Shown: in pieces, positions 19,275-26,490 of the stretch
Layout of the letters: each line of letters opens with the position of its first letter
Position numbering within the stretch: the first letter of the stretch is position 1
NCBI GenBank assembly: GCA_023666125.1
Contig: JAMPCN010000026.1
Span: 1 to 34,408, forward strand
Reading direction: 5' to 3'
DNA: 34,408 nt
From: Bacillus sp. (in: firmicutes)
GTDB taxonomy: Bacteria; Bacillota; Clostridia; Lachnospirales; Lachnospiraceae
Notes under the pieces: generated by a model
The model's input: the letters and a program-made list of their open reading frames with translations, nothing else
The model's database searches: none
What the model was told of the DNA's origin: nothing
Program-made: the position numbers and the translations under genes

Positions 19275-20544
19275 ATTAATGCAGAACTGGGGATTGAAAC
19301 TGTCTTCTTTCCTGGTTGCGGTTATTCTATGGATTATTGTTACAAATATCAATGATCCGGTCGGAACATTCAGGGCATACAATGTACCCGTTAAGATTCA
19401 AAACGCTGATTTGATTACGGATAACGGGCAGGTTTATGAAGTGCTGGATGGTACGGACGTTATTGATACTGTCACGATACAGGCAAAACGTTCCATTATT
19501 GATTCTTTGAATGAAAGCAATATTGTTGCCGTTGCGGATATGAACGACTTAACCAGGCTGAATACGATTAATATCCGCCTGTCAACAAACAAGTATAATG
19601 ATAAACTGGAAAGCATCAAGGGAAATATAGACAGTGTCAGATTAAACATTGAGAATGAAAAGACAAAGACGCTGCAGCTTAGAACGGAAACAACGGGTGA
19701 GGTAAAAGAAGGATATATTGTGGGAGATATGACCGCAGAGCAGAACCTGATAGCGGTATCCGGACCGGAATCCGTTATTTCACAGGTAAAAAGAGCGGTT
19801 GCATCGGTAGATATTTCCGGCTTTACCAATAATATCGGAACGGATGCGGAAATTCGCCTGTATGATGAAAATGATAAATTAATTACATCTAATACGATTG
19901 TTAAAAATATCAGCAAAGTACGTGTCACCGTGGAAATTTTAGAGACGAAGACGGTTGCCATCAACTGGCAAACAACCGGTGTTCCGGCGAGAGGCTATGA
20001 GGCGACGGGAGAAATTTCCGCAACGCGAAACAGTGTTGTCATTGCCGGACGTTCTAAGCTGATAGCGACTATTGACGCGATTGAGATTCCTGAGACGGTG
20101 CTGGATATTACCGGGGTAACGGAAAATTTTGAGACGATTATAGATTTACACGATTATCTTCCTGACGGCGTTATCCTTGCGGAAGATGATTTTGAAGGAA
20201 AAGTCCGCGTGGACGTTATGGTGGAACCGGTCGAGGAAAGAACTATCACAATACCCGTAAACAGGATTCATATCACCAATATGCCGGAAGGCTTTGTATA
20301 TGAACTTGCAGATGATGAGGACGCGTATGAAGTGACGCTGGTCGGATTGGCGCGGGATTTGGATGAACTGGATATCAGCGCATTACAGGCAACGGTCGAT
20401 ATAGCGGCGTTTATGGAGGAACGTGAAATGGAAGAGATGAGCGCCGGTCATTATACGGTTGCGCTTACGCTTAATCTGGAAGAAGATAAAATAACGCAGA
20501 AAAATACGACACATATAAGGCTGAATATAACGGAAAGAGGATAA
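19264..20544 (+). CDS. cdaR: CdaA regulator CdaR (YbbR-domain protein)
   Basis: A 426-residue protein with one N-terminal membrane helix (LKLSSFLVAVILWIIVTNI) and an extracytoplasmic region of about four YbbR-type beta domains (for example the repeats around LQLRTETTGEVKEGYIVGD and VAINWQTTGVPARGYEATG). CdaR is known to bind and modulate CdaA across the membrane. Translation is probably coupled to cdaA, since the reading frames overlap by 11 bases. Its length and domain number are typical. It has no catalytic residues, as expected for the family. Confidence 0.93.
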   Translation: MKNRLMQNWGLKLSSFLVAVILWIIVTNINDPVGTFRAYNVPVKIQNADLITDNGQVYEVLDGTDVIDTVTIQAKRSIIDSLNESNIVAVADMNDLTRLNTINIRLSTNKYNDKLESIKGNIDSVRLNIENEKTKTLQLRTETTGEVKEGYIVGDMTAEQNLIAVSGPESVISQVKRAVASVDISGFTNNIGTDAEIRLYDENDKLITSNTIVKNISKVRVTVEILETKTVAINWQTTGVPARGYEATGEISATRNSVVIAGRSKLIATIDAIEIPETVLDITGVTENFETIIDLHDYLPDGVILAEDDFEGKVRVDVMVEPVEERTITIPVNRIHITNMPEGFVYELADDEDAYEVTLVGLARDLDELDISALQATVDIAAFMEEREMEEMSAGHYTVALTLNLEEDKITQKNTTHIRLNITERG

Positions 20545-20563
20545 GTAAGAATGGAGGATGATG

Positions 20564-21913
20564 ATGAGCAGATTGTTTGGTACGGATGGCGTCAGGGGCG
20601 TGGCAAATGAGGAATTAACTCCGCAGCTTGCAATGCAGTTAGGGCAGGCGGGAGCTTACGTGCTTTCCAAAGAAAATGAGCATAAGCCGACCATTATGGT
20701 GGGATGCGATACCAGAATTTCAGGCGATATGCTGGCGAACGCACTGATGGCAGGAGCCTGTTCCGTAGGAGCAAATGCGGTTTATGTAGGCGTGGTTCCT
20801 ACCCCGGCAGTCGCTTATCTGACAAGGAAGTATAAAGTAGATGCGGGCGTTGTTATTTCGGCTTCCCATAATACGGTGGAATTTAACGGCATTAAGTTTT
20901 TCGACGGGAACGGTTATAAGCTTCCGGATTCTTTGGAAGACGAGATAGAATCCCTTATCCGTAATGGGATGCAGGGCATTAAATTCCCGATTGGCGCAGG
21001 CATTGGTAAAATCAAATACCGTACCGACGCCAGGGAAGAATATATTAACCATGCAATTCAGGCCGTTAAAGTGGAATTGCAGGGCATGAAAATTGTAGTG
21101 GATTGTGCGGAGGGCGCTTCCTTTTATACTTCCGTAGAAGCTTTGAAAGAATCGGGTGCAGAGATTGTCGCCATTCATAATAACCCGGACGGCACAAATA
21201 TCAACGCGAACTGCGGTTCCACGCATATGCAGGAACTGCAGGCAAGGGTTGTATATGAGAAAGCCAATCTGGGGCTTGCTTTTGACGGGGATGCCGATCG
21301 CCTGCTTGCCGTAGATGAAAACGGTAAGATTGTAGACGGCGACCAGATTATGGCGATTGTCGGCTGCCATATGAAAGAGCAGGGAAAATTAAAACAGGAC
21401 ACTATCGTGGCAACCGTAATGAGTAACCTCGGATTTTTCCTGATGGGTGAAAAAAATGATATCCATATCGAGCAGACGAAAGTCGGCGACAGATACGTGT
21501 TAGAGAGGATGCGTGAAATCGGCGCAAGTTTAGGCGGCGAACAGTCAGGGCATGTTATTTTCCTGGATGAAAATACGACGGGCGACGGACTTCTCAGCGC
21601 GCTTCATTTACTACAGGTTGTAGTGGAAACAAAGAAACCTCTTTCCGAACTGGCGCAGGTAATGGAAGTGATGCCGCAGGCGCTTGTCAATGCGAAAGTG
21701 CCTAACCATAAAAAAGAGCATTATATGGATTATCCTGAAATTGCGGATGCAATCGCCGCGCTGGATAAGAAATTTGCAGGGGAAGGCCGCGTCTTAATCA
21801 GACCGTCGGGAACCGAGCCGTTAGTCCGTGTTATGATAGAGGGCAAAGACCAGAAGATGATTGAGGCGGAAGCAAGGAAACTGGCGGAATTGATACAGAA
21901 CTGTATGCTTTAA
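20564..21913 (+). CDS. glmM: Phosphoglucosamine mutase GlmM
   Basis: A 449-residue enzyme converting glucosamine-6-phosphate to glucosamine-1-phosphate for UDP-GlcNAc and peptidoglycan synthesis. Visible features are the opening SRLFGTDGVRG, the phosphoserine loop SASHN with S101, the metal-binding loop DGDADR, the sugar-specificity motif GGEQSGH, and the phosphate-binding RPSGTEPLVRVM near the C-terminus. Of three consecutive ATG codons (20558, 20561, 20564) the last is preferred, since GGAGG ends six bases before it and MSRLFGTDG is the canonical start. GlmM is also a reported inhibitor of CdaA, which fits its place in this operon. Confidence 0.97.
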   Translation: MSRLFGTDGVRGVANEELTPQLAMQLGQAGAYVLSKENEHKPTIMVGCDTRISGDMLANALMAGACSVGANAVYVGVVPTPAVAYLTRKYKVDAGVVISASHNTVEFNGIKFFDGNGYKLPDSLEDEIESLIRNGMQGIKFPIGAGIGKIKYRTDAREEYINHAIQAVKVELQGMKIVVDCAEGASFYTSVEALKESGAEIVAIHNNPDGTNINANCGSTHMQELQARVVYEKANLGLAFDGDADRLLAVDENGKIVDGDQIMAIVGCHMKEQGKLKQDTIVATVMSNLGFFLMGEKNDIHIEQTKVGDRYVLERMREIGASLGGEQSGHVIFLDENTTGDGLLSALHLLQVVVETKKPLSELAQVMEVMPQALVNAKVPNHKKEHYMDYPEIADAIAALDKKFAGEGRVLIRPSGTEPLVRVMIEGKDQKMIEAEARKLAELIQNCML

Positions 21914-21941
21914 AAATCCGGGCTTTGCCCTGTATGATAAG

Positions 21942-21977
21942 AATTGCGTTGCAATTATGGAAGAGATTATGTATAAT
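21942..21977 (+). promoter_or_regulatory. Strong sigma-A promoter of the HPr gene with overlapping palindrome
   Basis: TTGCAA (21949-21954), a 17-base spacer and a perfect TATAAT (21972-21977). The -35 hexamer lies in a short inverted repeat AATTGC-gtt-GCAATT (21942-21956) that could serve as an operator. The promoter is a close consensus match; the operator role is speculative. Confidence 0.75.
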
Positions 21978-22011
21978 AGAAAAAGGATTATGAATTGGAG
22001 GGGATGAGGGT

Positions 22012-22275
22012 ATGGTAAGTCAAAAGGTAGTCATAAAGAACCCGACAGGGCTACATCTAAGACCAGCAGGTATCCTATGCAAGGAAGCGATGAAATTTAA
22101 ATCATTGATTACCTTTTCATTCAAGGAAAATACAGCGAATGCGAAAAGTGTATTGAGCGTGTTGGGTGCATGTGTCAAGAGCGGTGATGAGATTGAATTT
22201 GTATGTGATGGGGAAGACGAAGAAGAAGCTTTAAAATCTCTTATCAGCGCTATTGAAAGTGGTCTCGGTGAATAA
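22012..22275 (+). CDS. ptsH: Phosphocarrier protein HPr
   Basis: An 87-residue HPr that carries phosphate from Enzyme I to sugar-specific PTS Enzyme II. The active-site histidine H15 and R17 are present in TGLHLRPAG. The regulatory serine S46 is in NAKSVLSVLG, the site HPr kinase phosphorylates for CcpA-mediated catabolite repression. The presence of H15 argues against the Crh paralogue. It has a strong ribosome binding site (GGAGGGG), its own near-consensus promoter and its own terminator, so it is monocistronic; ptsI is not adjacent here. The sequence around S46 differs from the common NAKSIMGV form, but the key residues are kept. Confidence 0.92.
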   Translation: MVSQKVVIKNPTGLHLRPAGILCKEAMKFKSLITFSFKENTANAKSVLSVLGACVKSGDEIEFVCDGEDEEEALKSLISAIESGLGE

Positions 22276-22287
22276 ATACTATCCAAT

Positions 22288-22316
22288 AAGCCCGTTGTAT
22301 TGACGGGCTTTTTTAT
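22288..22316 (+). terminator. Rho-independent terminator of ptsH
   Basis: AAGCCCGT (22288-22295) pairs with ACGGGCTT (22303-22310), loop tgtattg, followed by a T-run. Confidence 0.9.
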
Positions 22317-22322
22317 TGCACA

Positions 22323-22398
22323 GGGGCGCTAAGGAGGTTTACAGCTAAAAGCTGCACGCGCCCCGCGCGGCGAGTAGGGGTAAAGGCTTCCCTACTCG
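22323..22398 (+). other. GC-rich double hairpin in the leuA leader
   Basis: Two adjacent stems. GGGGCGC (22323-22329) pairs with GCGCCCC (22358-22364) and encloses CAGC-taaaa-GCTG (22342-22354). Next, CGAGTAGGG (22371-22379) pairs perfectly with CCCTACTCG (22390-22398). An AAGGAGG (about 22331-22337) inside the first stem has no start codon at a usable distance. No T-run follows, and the stretch is too short for a T-box. It could be a leader regulator of leuA or a palindromic repeat element. Confidence 0.5.
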
Positions 22399-22429
22399 AT
22401 TTAATAAAAAGGGAAAGGATGATTATCAA

Positions 22430-24103
22430 ATGTTAAATTATCAAAGATATAGAAAAAATCCGGTAGTGGATTATCCGGAAAGAGAATGGCCAAACAAGGA
22501 AATTACAAAGGCGCCTATCTGGTGCAGCGTGGATTTGCGAGACGGAAATCAGGCATTGATTGACCCGATGATTGTACAGGAGAAGATTGAGTTTTTTAAT
22601 TATCTGATTAAGCTTGGGTTTAGGGAGATTGAAATCGGTTTTCCGGCGGCGAGTCAGATTGAATATGATTTTCTACGCCAGCTTATCGACCGTAAAATGA
22701 TACCTGATGATGTGGTCGTACAGGTATTAACGCAGTGCCGTGAAGAACTGATTGACAGGACGTTTGAATCGATTGAGGGCTGTAAGCAGGCGGTTGTCCA
22801 TATTTATAATTCTACATCCACTTTACAAAGGGATGTTGTCTTTAATATGAATAGGGAGCAGATTATCAATATTGCCGTAGAGGGTACGAAGATGGTAAAA
22901 GAGCGCGCGAAGAATTTCCCAGGTAAAATTATATTGGAATATTCGCCGGAGAGCTTTACCGGAACGGAGTTAGACTTTGCACTGGAAATATGTACCGCAG
23001 TACAGGAGGCATGGGGATCGACCAAGGAAGAGCCGATGATTATCAACCTGCCCTCTACGGTGGAGATGAATACGCCGAATGTCTATGCCGACCAGATTGA
23101 GTGGATGAATAAACATTTTAAAAACCGTGAAACCATTATTTTGAGCGTACATCCGCACAATGACAGGGGAACCGGCGTAGCAAGCGCGGAACTTGCTCTG
23201 CTTGCCGGAGCGGAACGCGTTGAGGGAACGCTGTTTGGCAACGGGGAAAGAACCGGTAACGTGGATATTTTAAATATCGCTTATAATATGTTTTCACAGG
23301 GAATCAATCCTGAACTTGCCATCGAGCATATCAATGAAAGCATTGAAATTTATGAAAGGTGTTGTAAGCTGCCAATTCATCCCAGACACCCTTATGCAGG
23401 GAAAATGGTCTTTACGGCATTTTCCGGGTCCCATCAGGATGCTATCAATAAGGGCGTAAAAGCGATGAAAGAGCGTAACAGCCAAATATGGCAGGTTCCT
23501 TATCTGCCGATTGACCCGGCGGATATCGGAAAAGAATACGAGCCGATTGTCAGAATCAACTCCCAGTCGGGAAAAGGCGGCGTTGCCTTTATTATGGATA
23601 CTTATTTCGGTTTCAAACTGCCGAAAGGTATGCACAAAGAATTTGCTAATGTCATTCAGGAGATTTCCGAAAAGCAGGGCGAGGTTTCTCCCGACCAGAT
23701 TATGGACTGCTTCCGTGAGGAATATTTAAACCGCAAAGAGCCGATTCACTTCCGCAAACTGCGTGTGGATGATTTAAGCGGCGAGACAAAATCGGAGTTT
23801 GATACTAAGGTAACCGTCACCTATACGGACCATGGCGTGGAAAAAGTATACGAGGCGGTAGGAAACGGCCCGATTGACGCGGCAAAGAGAGGATTAAAAG
23901 AGGAACTGTCCATTGACATTAAGATTCTGGATTACGAGGAACATGCGCTGCAGAGCGGTTCCAATTCACAGGCGGCGGCATATATCCATCTGCTTGACGT
24001 AGACAGCGGCAGGGTTACTTATGGCGTCGGCGTAAGCTCCAATATTACAAGGGCGTCTGTCAGAGCGATTTTCTCGGCGGTGAACCGCTTAGAACTCGGT
24101 TAA
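22430..24103 (+). CDS. leuA: 2-isopropylmalate synthase (LeuA, long form)
   Basis: A 557-residue enzyme condensing 2-oxoisovalerate and acetyl-CoA to 2-isopropylmalate, the first committed step of leucine synthesis. The catalytic TIM barrel holds CSVDLRDGNQALIDPM (metal-binding Asp, catalytic Arg), the EYSPESFTGTEL region, and HPHNDRGTGVASAELAL followed by GAERVEGTLFGNGERTGN. The C-terminal third (from about 440) is the leucine-sensing LeuA allosteric domain. The length and opening (KNPVVDYPEREWP) match the LeuA type 2 (mycobacterial/yeast-like) subfamily. It stands without leuB-D here. The leader before it is structured. The ribosome binding site AAAGGA precedes ATG 22430. Confidence 0.95.
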   Translation: MLNYQRYRKNPVVDYPEREWPNKEITKAPIWCSVDLRDGNQALIDPMIVQEKIEFFNYLIKLGFREIEIGFPAASQIEYDFLRQLIDRKMIPDDVVVQVLTQCREELIDRTFESIEGCKQAVVHIYNSTSTLQRDVVFNMNREQIINIAVEGTKMVKERAKNFPGKIILEYSPESFTGTELDFALEICTAVQEAWGSTKEEPMIINLPSTVEMNTPNVYADQIEWMNKHFKNRETIILSVHPHNDRGTGVASAELALLAGAERVEGTLFGNGERTGNVDILNIAYNMFSQGINPELAIEHINESIEIYERCCKLPIHPRHPYAGKMVFTAFSGSHQDAINKGVKAMKERNSQIWQVPYLPIDPADIGKEYEPIVRINSQSGKGGVAFIMDTYFGFKLPKGMHKEFANVIQEISEKQGEVSPDQIMDCFREEYLNRKEPIHFRKLRVDDLSGETKSEFDTKVTVTYTDHGVEKVYEAVGNGPIDAAKRGLKEELSIDIKILDYEEHALQSGSNSQAAAYIHLLDVDSGRVTYGVGVSSNITRASVRAIFSAVNRLELG

Positions 24104-24152
24104 ATGTTCCGGTAAAAAGAGGCGCGCCAAAGCGCAGAAAAGGAGAATGATG

Positions 24153-24869
24153 ATGGAAAAGCAGATAGAAGAGTTAAAGAAAATCATAGAAGAAAGTAAT
24201 AACATTGTATTTTTCGGCGGCGCGGGCGTTTCCACGGAAAGTGGGATTCCGGATTTTCGCAGCGTGGACGGTTTGTACAACCAGAAATATGATTATCCAC
24301 CGGAAACGATTTTAAGCCATAGCTTTTACAGGCAGAAGACAGCGGAATTTTATCGTTTCTATCGTGATAAGATGCTTTGTCTGGATGCAAAGCCCAACGC
24401 GGCGCATATAAAACTTGCCCAGTGGGAAAAAGAGGGGAAGTTAAAGGCGGTTATTACACAGAATATAGACGGACTGCATCAGGCGGCGGGCAGTAAGGTG
24501 GTATTGGAACTGCACGGTTCCGTGCTGCGTAACTATTGCGAAGACTGCGGTAAGTCCTATGATGCGGAATATATCCTGCATTCCGAAGGCGTACCGACAT
24601 GTACATGCGGCGGCAGCATTAAACCGGATGTTGTTTTGTACGAAGAGGGCTTGAACCAGAAGACGTTAGAGGATGCCGTACGTTATATCAGCGAAGCGGA
24701 TGTTCTGATTATTGGAGGCACTTCCCTGGCGGTTTACCCGGCGGCCGGCTTGATTGATTATTACCGCGGCAATAAGCTGATATTGATTAATAAAACACCG
24801 ACGCCCCGCGACAGGTCGGCGGATTTGGTCGTACAGGGAAGCATCGGGGAGATTTTCTCGCAACTGTAA
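24153..24869 (+). CDS. cobB: Sir2-family NAD-dependent protein deacylase
   Basis: A 238-residue sirtuin that removes acyl groups from protein lysines using NAD+. The NAD-binding motif GGAGVSTESGIPDFRS, the TQNIDGLHQAAG motif, the catalytic histidine in LELHGS, and four zinc cysteines (CEDC, then CTC within TCTCGG) are all visible, with SLAVYPAAG and LINKTPTPRD later. Three ATG codons (24147, 24150, 24153) are possible; 24153 is preferred by spacing from AGGAG. It lies about 50 bases after leuA and may be read from the same transcript; a small DUF951 gene follows after 18 bases. It probably reverses lysine acetylation in metabolism; the targets are unknown. Confidence 0.94.
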   Translation: MEKQIEELKKIIEESNNIVFFGGAGVSTESGIPDFRSVDGLYNQKYDYPPETILSHSFYRQKTAEFYRFYRDKMLCLDAKPNAAHIKLAQWEKEGKLKAVITQNIDGLHQAAGSKVVLELHGSVLRNYCEDCGKSYDAEYILHSEGVPTCTCGGSIKPDVVLYEEGLNQKTLEDAVRYISEADVLIIGGTSLAVYPAAGLIDYYRGNKLILINKTPTPRDRSADLVVQGSIGEIFSQL

Positions 24870-24887
24870 AAAGGCAGGGGTGTTAAA

Positions 24888-25070
24888 ATGGATATTCAGG
24901 CAGGCGATATCGTGAAATTGAAGAAACAGCATCCCTGCGGTTCAAAAGAATGGGAAGTGCTGCGTATTGGGGCAGATTTCCGGTTAAAATGCCGGGGATG
25001 CGGACACCAGATTATGATTGCGCGCAGACAGATAGAAAAAAATATAAAGGAAATTATTCCAAAACCTTGA
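24888..25070 (+). CDS. DUF951 family small protein
   Basis: A 60-residue protein matching the DUF951 family: an opening GDIVKLKKQHPCGSKEWEVLR, then CRGCGH, giving a CxxC pair plus an upstream cysteine, with a basic C-terminus (RRQIEKNIK). The beta-rich, SH3-like appearance and the cysteines suggest a small nucleic-acid or metal-binding protein, but its function is unknown. It lies directly before the rpsF-ssb-rpsR operon, whose -35 hexamer overlaps its stop codon. The ribosome binding site is weak (GCAGGGG). It has the usual family length. Confidence 0.85.
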   Translation: MDIQAGDIVKLKKQHPCGSKEWEVLRIGADFRLKCRGCGHQIMIARRQIEKNIKEIIPKP

Positions 25071-25095
25071 AAAAATTCAGTGGATGTGGTAACAT
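25067..25095 (+). promoter_or_regulatory. Promoter of the rpsF-ssb-rpsR operon
   Basis: TTGAAA (25067-25072), a 17-base spacer and TAACAT (25090-25095). The -35 overlaps the end of the DUF951 gene. It leaves a leader of about 85 bases before rpsF. Confidence 0.5.
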
Positions 25096-25139
25096 AATAG
25101 TCCGTGATGTTATATTATAACAAACAGTCAAAATTATCC

Positions 25140-25180
25140 TTGCTCCTGCTATATGAGAGGGGCCAGAGACCAAAAGGAGG
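25140..25180 (+). promoter_or_regulatory. rpsF leader hairpin, possible S6:S18 autoregulatory site
   Basis: In the leader, TGCTCCT (about 25141-25147) can pair with AGGGGC (about 25158-25163), just upstream of the AAAGGAGG ribosome binding site (25173-25180). rpsF leaders in many bacteria bind the S6:S18 complex to feed back on synthesis. Only position and a short stem support this here; I could not match the conserved motif. Confidence 0.25.
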
Positions 25181-25188
25181 TAACAAGC

Positions 25189-25482
25189 ATGAACAAATAT
25201 GAATTAGCCGTTGTTGTTAGTGCGAAAATCGAAGATGACGAGAGAGCTGAGACAGTAGAAAAATGCAAAGCTCTGATTGAAAGATTCGGTGGACAAGTTA
25301 CGAACGTTGATGACTGGGGTAAGAGAAGATTAGCTTACGAAGTACAGAAAATGAAAGACGCTTTCTATTACTTCATCCAGTTCGACGCTGAAAGCACTGT
25401 TCCGGCGGAAATTGAAAGCCGTGTTCGTATTATGGACAATGTAATCAGGTACTTGTGCGTGAAACAAGACGAGAAAAAGTAG
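25189..25482 (+). CDS. rpsF: 30S ribosomal protein S6
   Basis: A 97-residue S6 protein (MNKYELAVVVSAKIEDDER, then NVDDWGKRRLAYEV and a YYFIQFDAE strand), which binds 16S rRNA with S18 in the small-subunit platform. The start at 25189 is set by AAAGGAGG at 25173-25180; an in-frame ATG at 25153 would add 12 unrelated residues upstream and is rejected. It is the first gene of the classic rpsF-ssb-rpsR operon and is followed by ssb after 13 bases. Confidence 0.97.
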   Translation: MNKYELAVVVSAKIEDDERAETVEKCKALIERFGGQVTNVDDWGKRRLAYEVQKMKDAFYYFIQFDAESTVPAEIESRVRIMDNVIRYLCVKQDEKK

Positions 25483-25495
25483 AAAGAGGTACTTA

Positions 25496-25936
25496 ATGAA
25501 TAAAGTTATTCTTATGGGGCGTTTAACGAGAGATCCGGAAGTAAGGTATTCTCAAGGTGATAACGCAATGGCGATTGCCAGATATACATTAGCTGTAGAC
25601 AGAAGATTTAACCGTAACGGAGACGAAAATACCGCAGATTTTATCAACTGTGTTGCCTTTGGCAGAGCAGGGGAGTTTGCGGAGAAGTATTTCCGGAAAG
25701 GAATCAAGATTGCAGTGACGGGACGCATCCAAACAGGCAGTTATACCAACAAGGATGGCGTTAAAGTATATACAACGGATGTTGTTGTGGAAGACCAGGA
25801 ATTTGCCGAGAGCAAAAACAGCAGTTCAGGAGACGGGGGATATGTCGGCGGAGGCAGCAGACCTGAACCGGCAGCGGCTGGAGACGGCTTTATGAATATT
25901 CCGGATGGCATCGACGAGGAACTGCCCTTTAATTAG
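25496..25936 (+). CDS. ssb: Single-stranded DNA-binding protein
   Basis: A 146-residue SSB. The OB fold is recognisable from MNKVILMGRLTRDPEVRYSQGD through FINCVAFGRAGEFAEKYFRKG and VTGRIQTGSYTNKDGVKVY (about residues 1-105), followed by a glycine-rich linker and an acidic tip. It coats single-stranded DNA and recruits repair and replication proteins through the acidic C-terminus. The tip reads DEELPFN rather than ending exactly at PF; one extra residue follows the usual terminal phenylalanine. It lies between rpsF and rpsR, the conserved arrangement. Confidence 0.97.
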   Translation: MNKVILMGRLTRDPEVRYSQGDNAMAIARYTLAVDRRFNRNGDENTADFINCVAFGRAGEFAEKYFRKGIKIAVTGRIQTGSYTNKDGVKVYTTDVVVEDQEFAESKNSSSGDGGYVGGGSRPEPAAAGDGFMNIPDGIDEELPFN

Positions 25937-25959
25937 TAGATGAATAGGAGGTAATCATT

Positions 25960-26223
25960 ATGGCTTATAATAAAGCAGAAAAGCCTGAATTCCCTGCAAA
26001 GAGAAAAGGCGGAATCCGCAGAAGAAAGAAAGTATGCGTATTTTGTGGAAAAGATAATCTGATTGACTACAAAGATGTGAATAAATTAAAAAGATATGTC
26101 TCTGAAAGAGGTAAGATTCTTCCCAGAAGAATTACCGGAAACTGTGCAAAGCACCAGAGAGCATTGACAGTAGCAATCAAACGTGCAAGACACGTGGCAT
26201 TGATGCCTTATGTGCAGGATTAA
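25960..26223 (+). CDS. rpsR: 30S ribosomal protein S18
   Basis: An 87-residue S18 with the conserved core [49 protein letters not shown] split over its second half, and a basic N-terminus ([11 protein letters not shown]). Two cysteines (VCVFCG) near the N-terminus suggest the zinc-binding (C+) form of S18, with a third in NCAKH. It ends the rpsF-ssb-rpsR operon and is followed by a strong terminator. A clear AGGAGG lies just before ATG 25960. Confidence 0.97.
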   Translation: MAYNKAEKPEFPAKRKGGIRRRKKVCVFCGKDNLIDYKDVNKLKRYVSERGKILPRRITGNCAKHQRALTVAIKRARHVALMPYVQD

Positions 26224-26254
26224 TTAATCGCATAAGGATAAGAAAAGTAACTTT

Positions 26255-26287
26255 AAAGGCGGAGCGGATATGCTCCGCCTTTATTTA
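26255..26287 (+). terminator. Rho-independent terminator of the rpsF-ssb-rpsR operon
   Basis: AAAGGCGGAGC (26255-26265) pairs with GCTCCGCCTTT (26272-26282), loop ggatat, with a T-rich tail (TTTATTTAT). Confidence 0.9.
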
Positions 26288-26310
26288 TATAATAGGAAAT
26301 TCCCTGATAA

Positions 26311-26336
26311 GAGATAATCGCGCAGCGATTTTCTCG
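26311..26336. repeat. Small palindromic repeat, copy 1
   Basis: GAGATAATCGC (26311-26321) faces GCGATTTTCTC (26325-26335) with a three-base centre. The same element with two base changes recurs at 33116-33141, and both copies follow a GAAATTCC motif. It lies between the ribosomal operon terminator and the gdpP promoter. Confidence 0.6.
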
Positions 26337-26385
26337 TTAGCACTATATCTGTCACATTATGAAGAAAAAGAACAATATATTGATG

Positions 26386-26420
26386 TGGCAAGACTTTCCA
26401 AAAAATGATATACTTATAAT
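26386..26420 (+). promoter_or_regulatory. Probable promoter of gdpP-rplI-dnaB
   Basis: TATACT (26409-26414) overlaps a second candidate, TATAAT (26415-26420). TGGCAA (26386-26391) is a weak -35 at 17 bases from the first. The leader of about 75 bases includes an inverted repeat GCTTAC/GTAAGC (26450-26455, 26475-26480) close to the ribosome binding site. Confidence 0.5.
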
Positions 26421-26490
26421 GTTATGTAATCATAAAACTGGAAAATTGTGCTTACACCCAAACTCGCAGGTTGAGTAAGCGTGGGGTAAT

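Noticed and set aside
20720..21370. Minus-strand open frame of 216 codons within glmM
   Set aside because: Shadow of glmM, with no start signals and no recognisable protein similarity.
22318..22429. T-box leader for leuA
   Set aside because: The stretch is only about 110 bases, with no T-box sequence and no terminator/antiterminator pair.
25153..25188. N-terminal extension of rpsF
   Set aside because: The strong AAAGGAGG at 25173-25180 lies inside it and positions translation at 25189; S6 proteins begin at MNKYEL.
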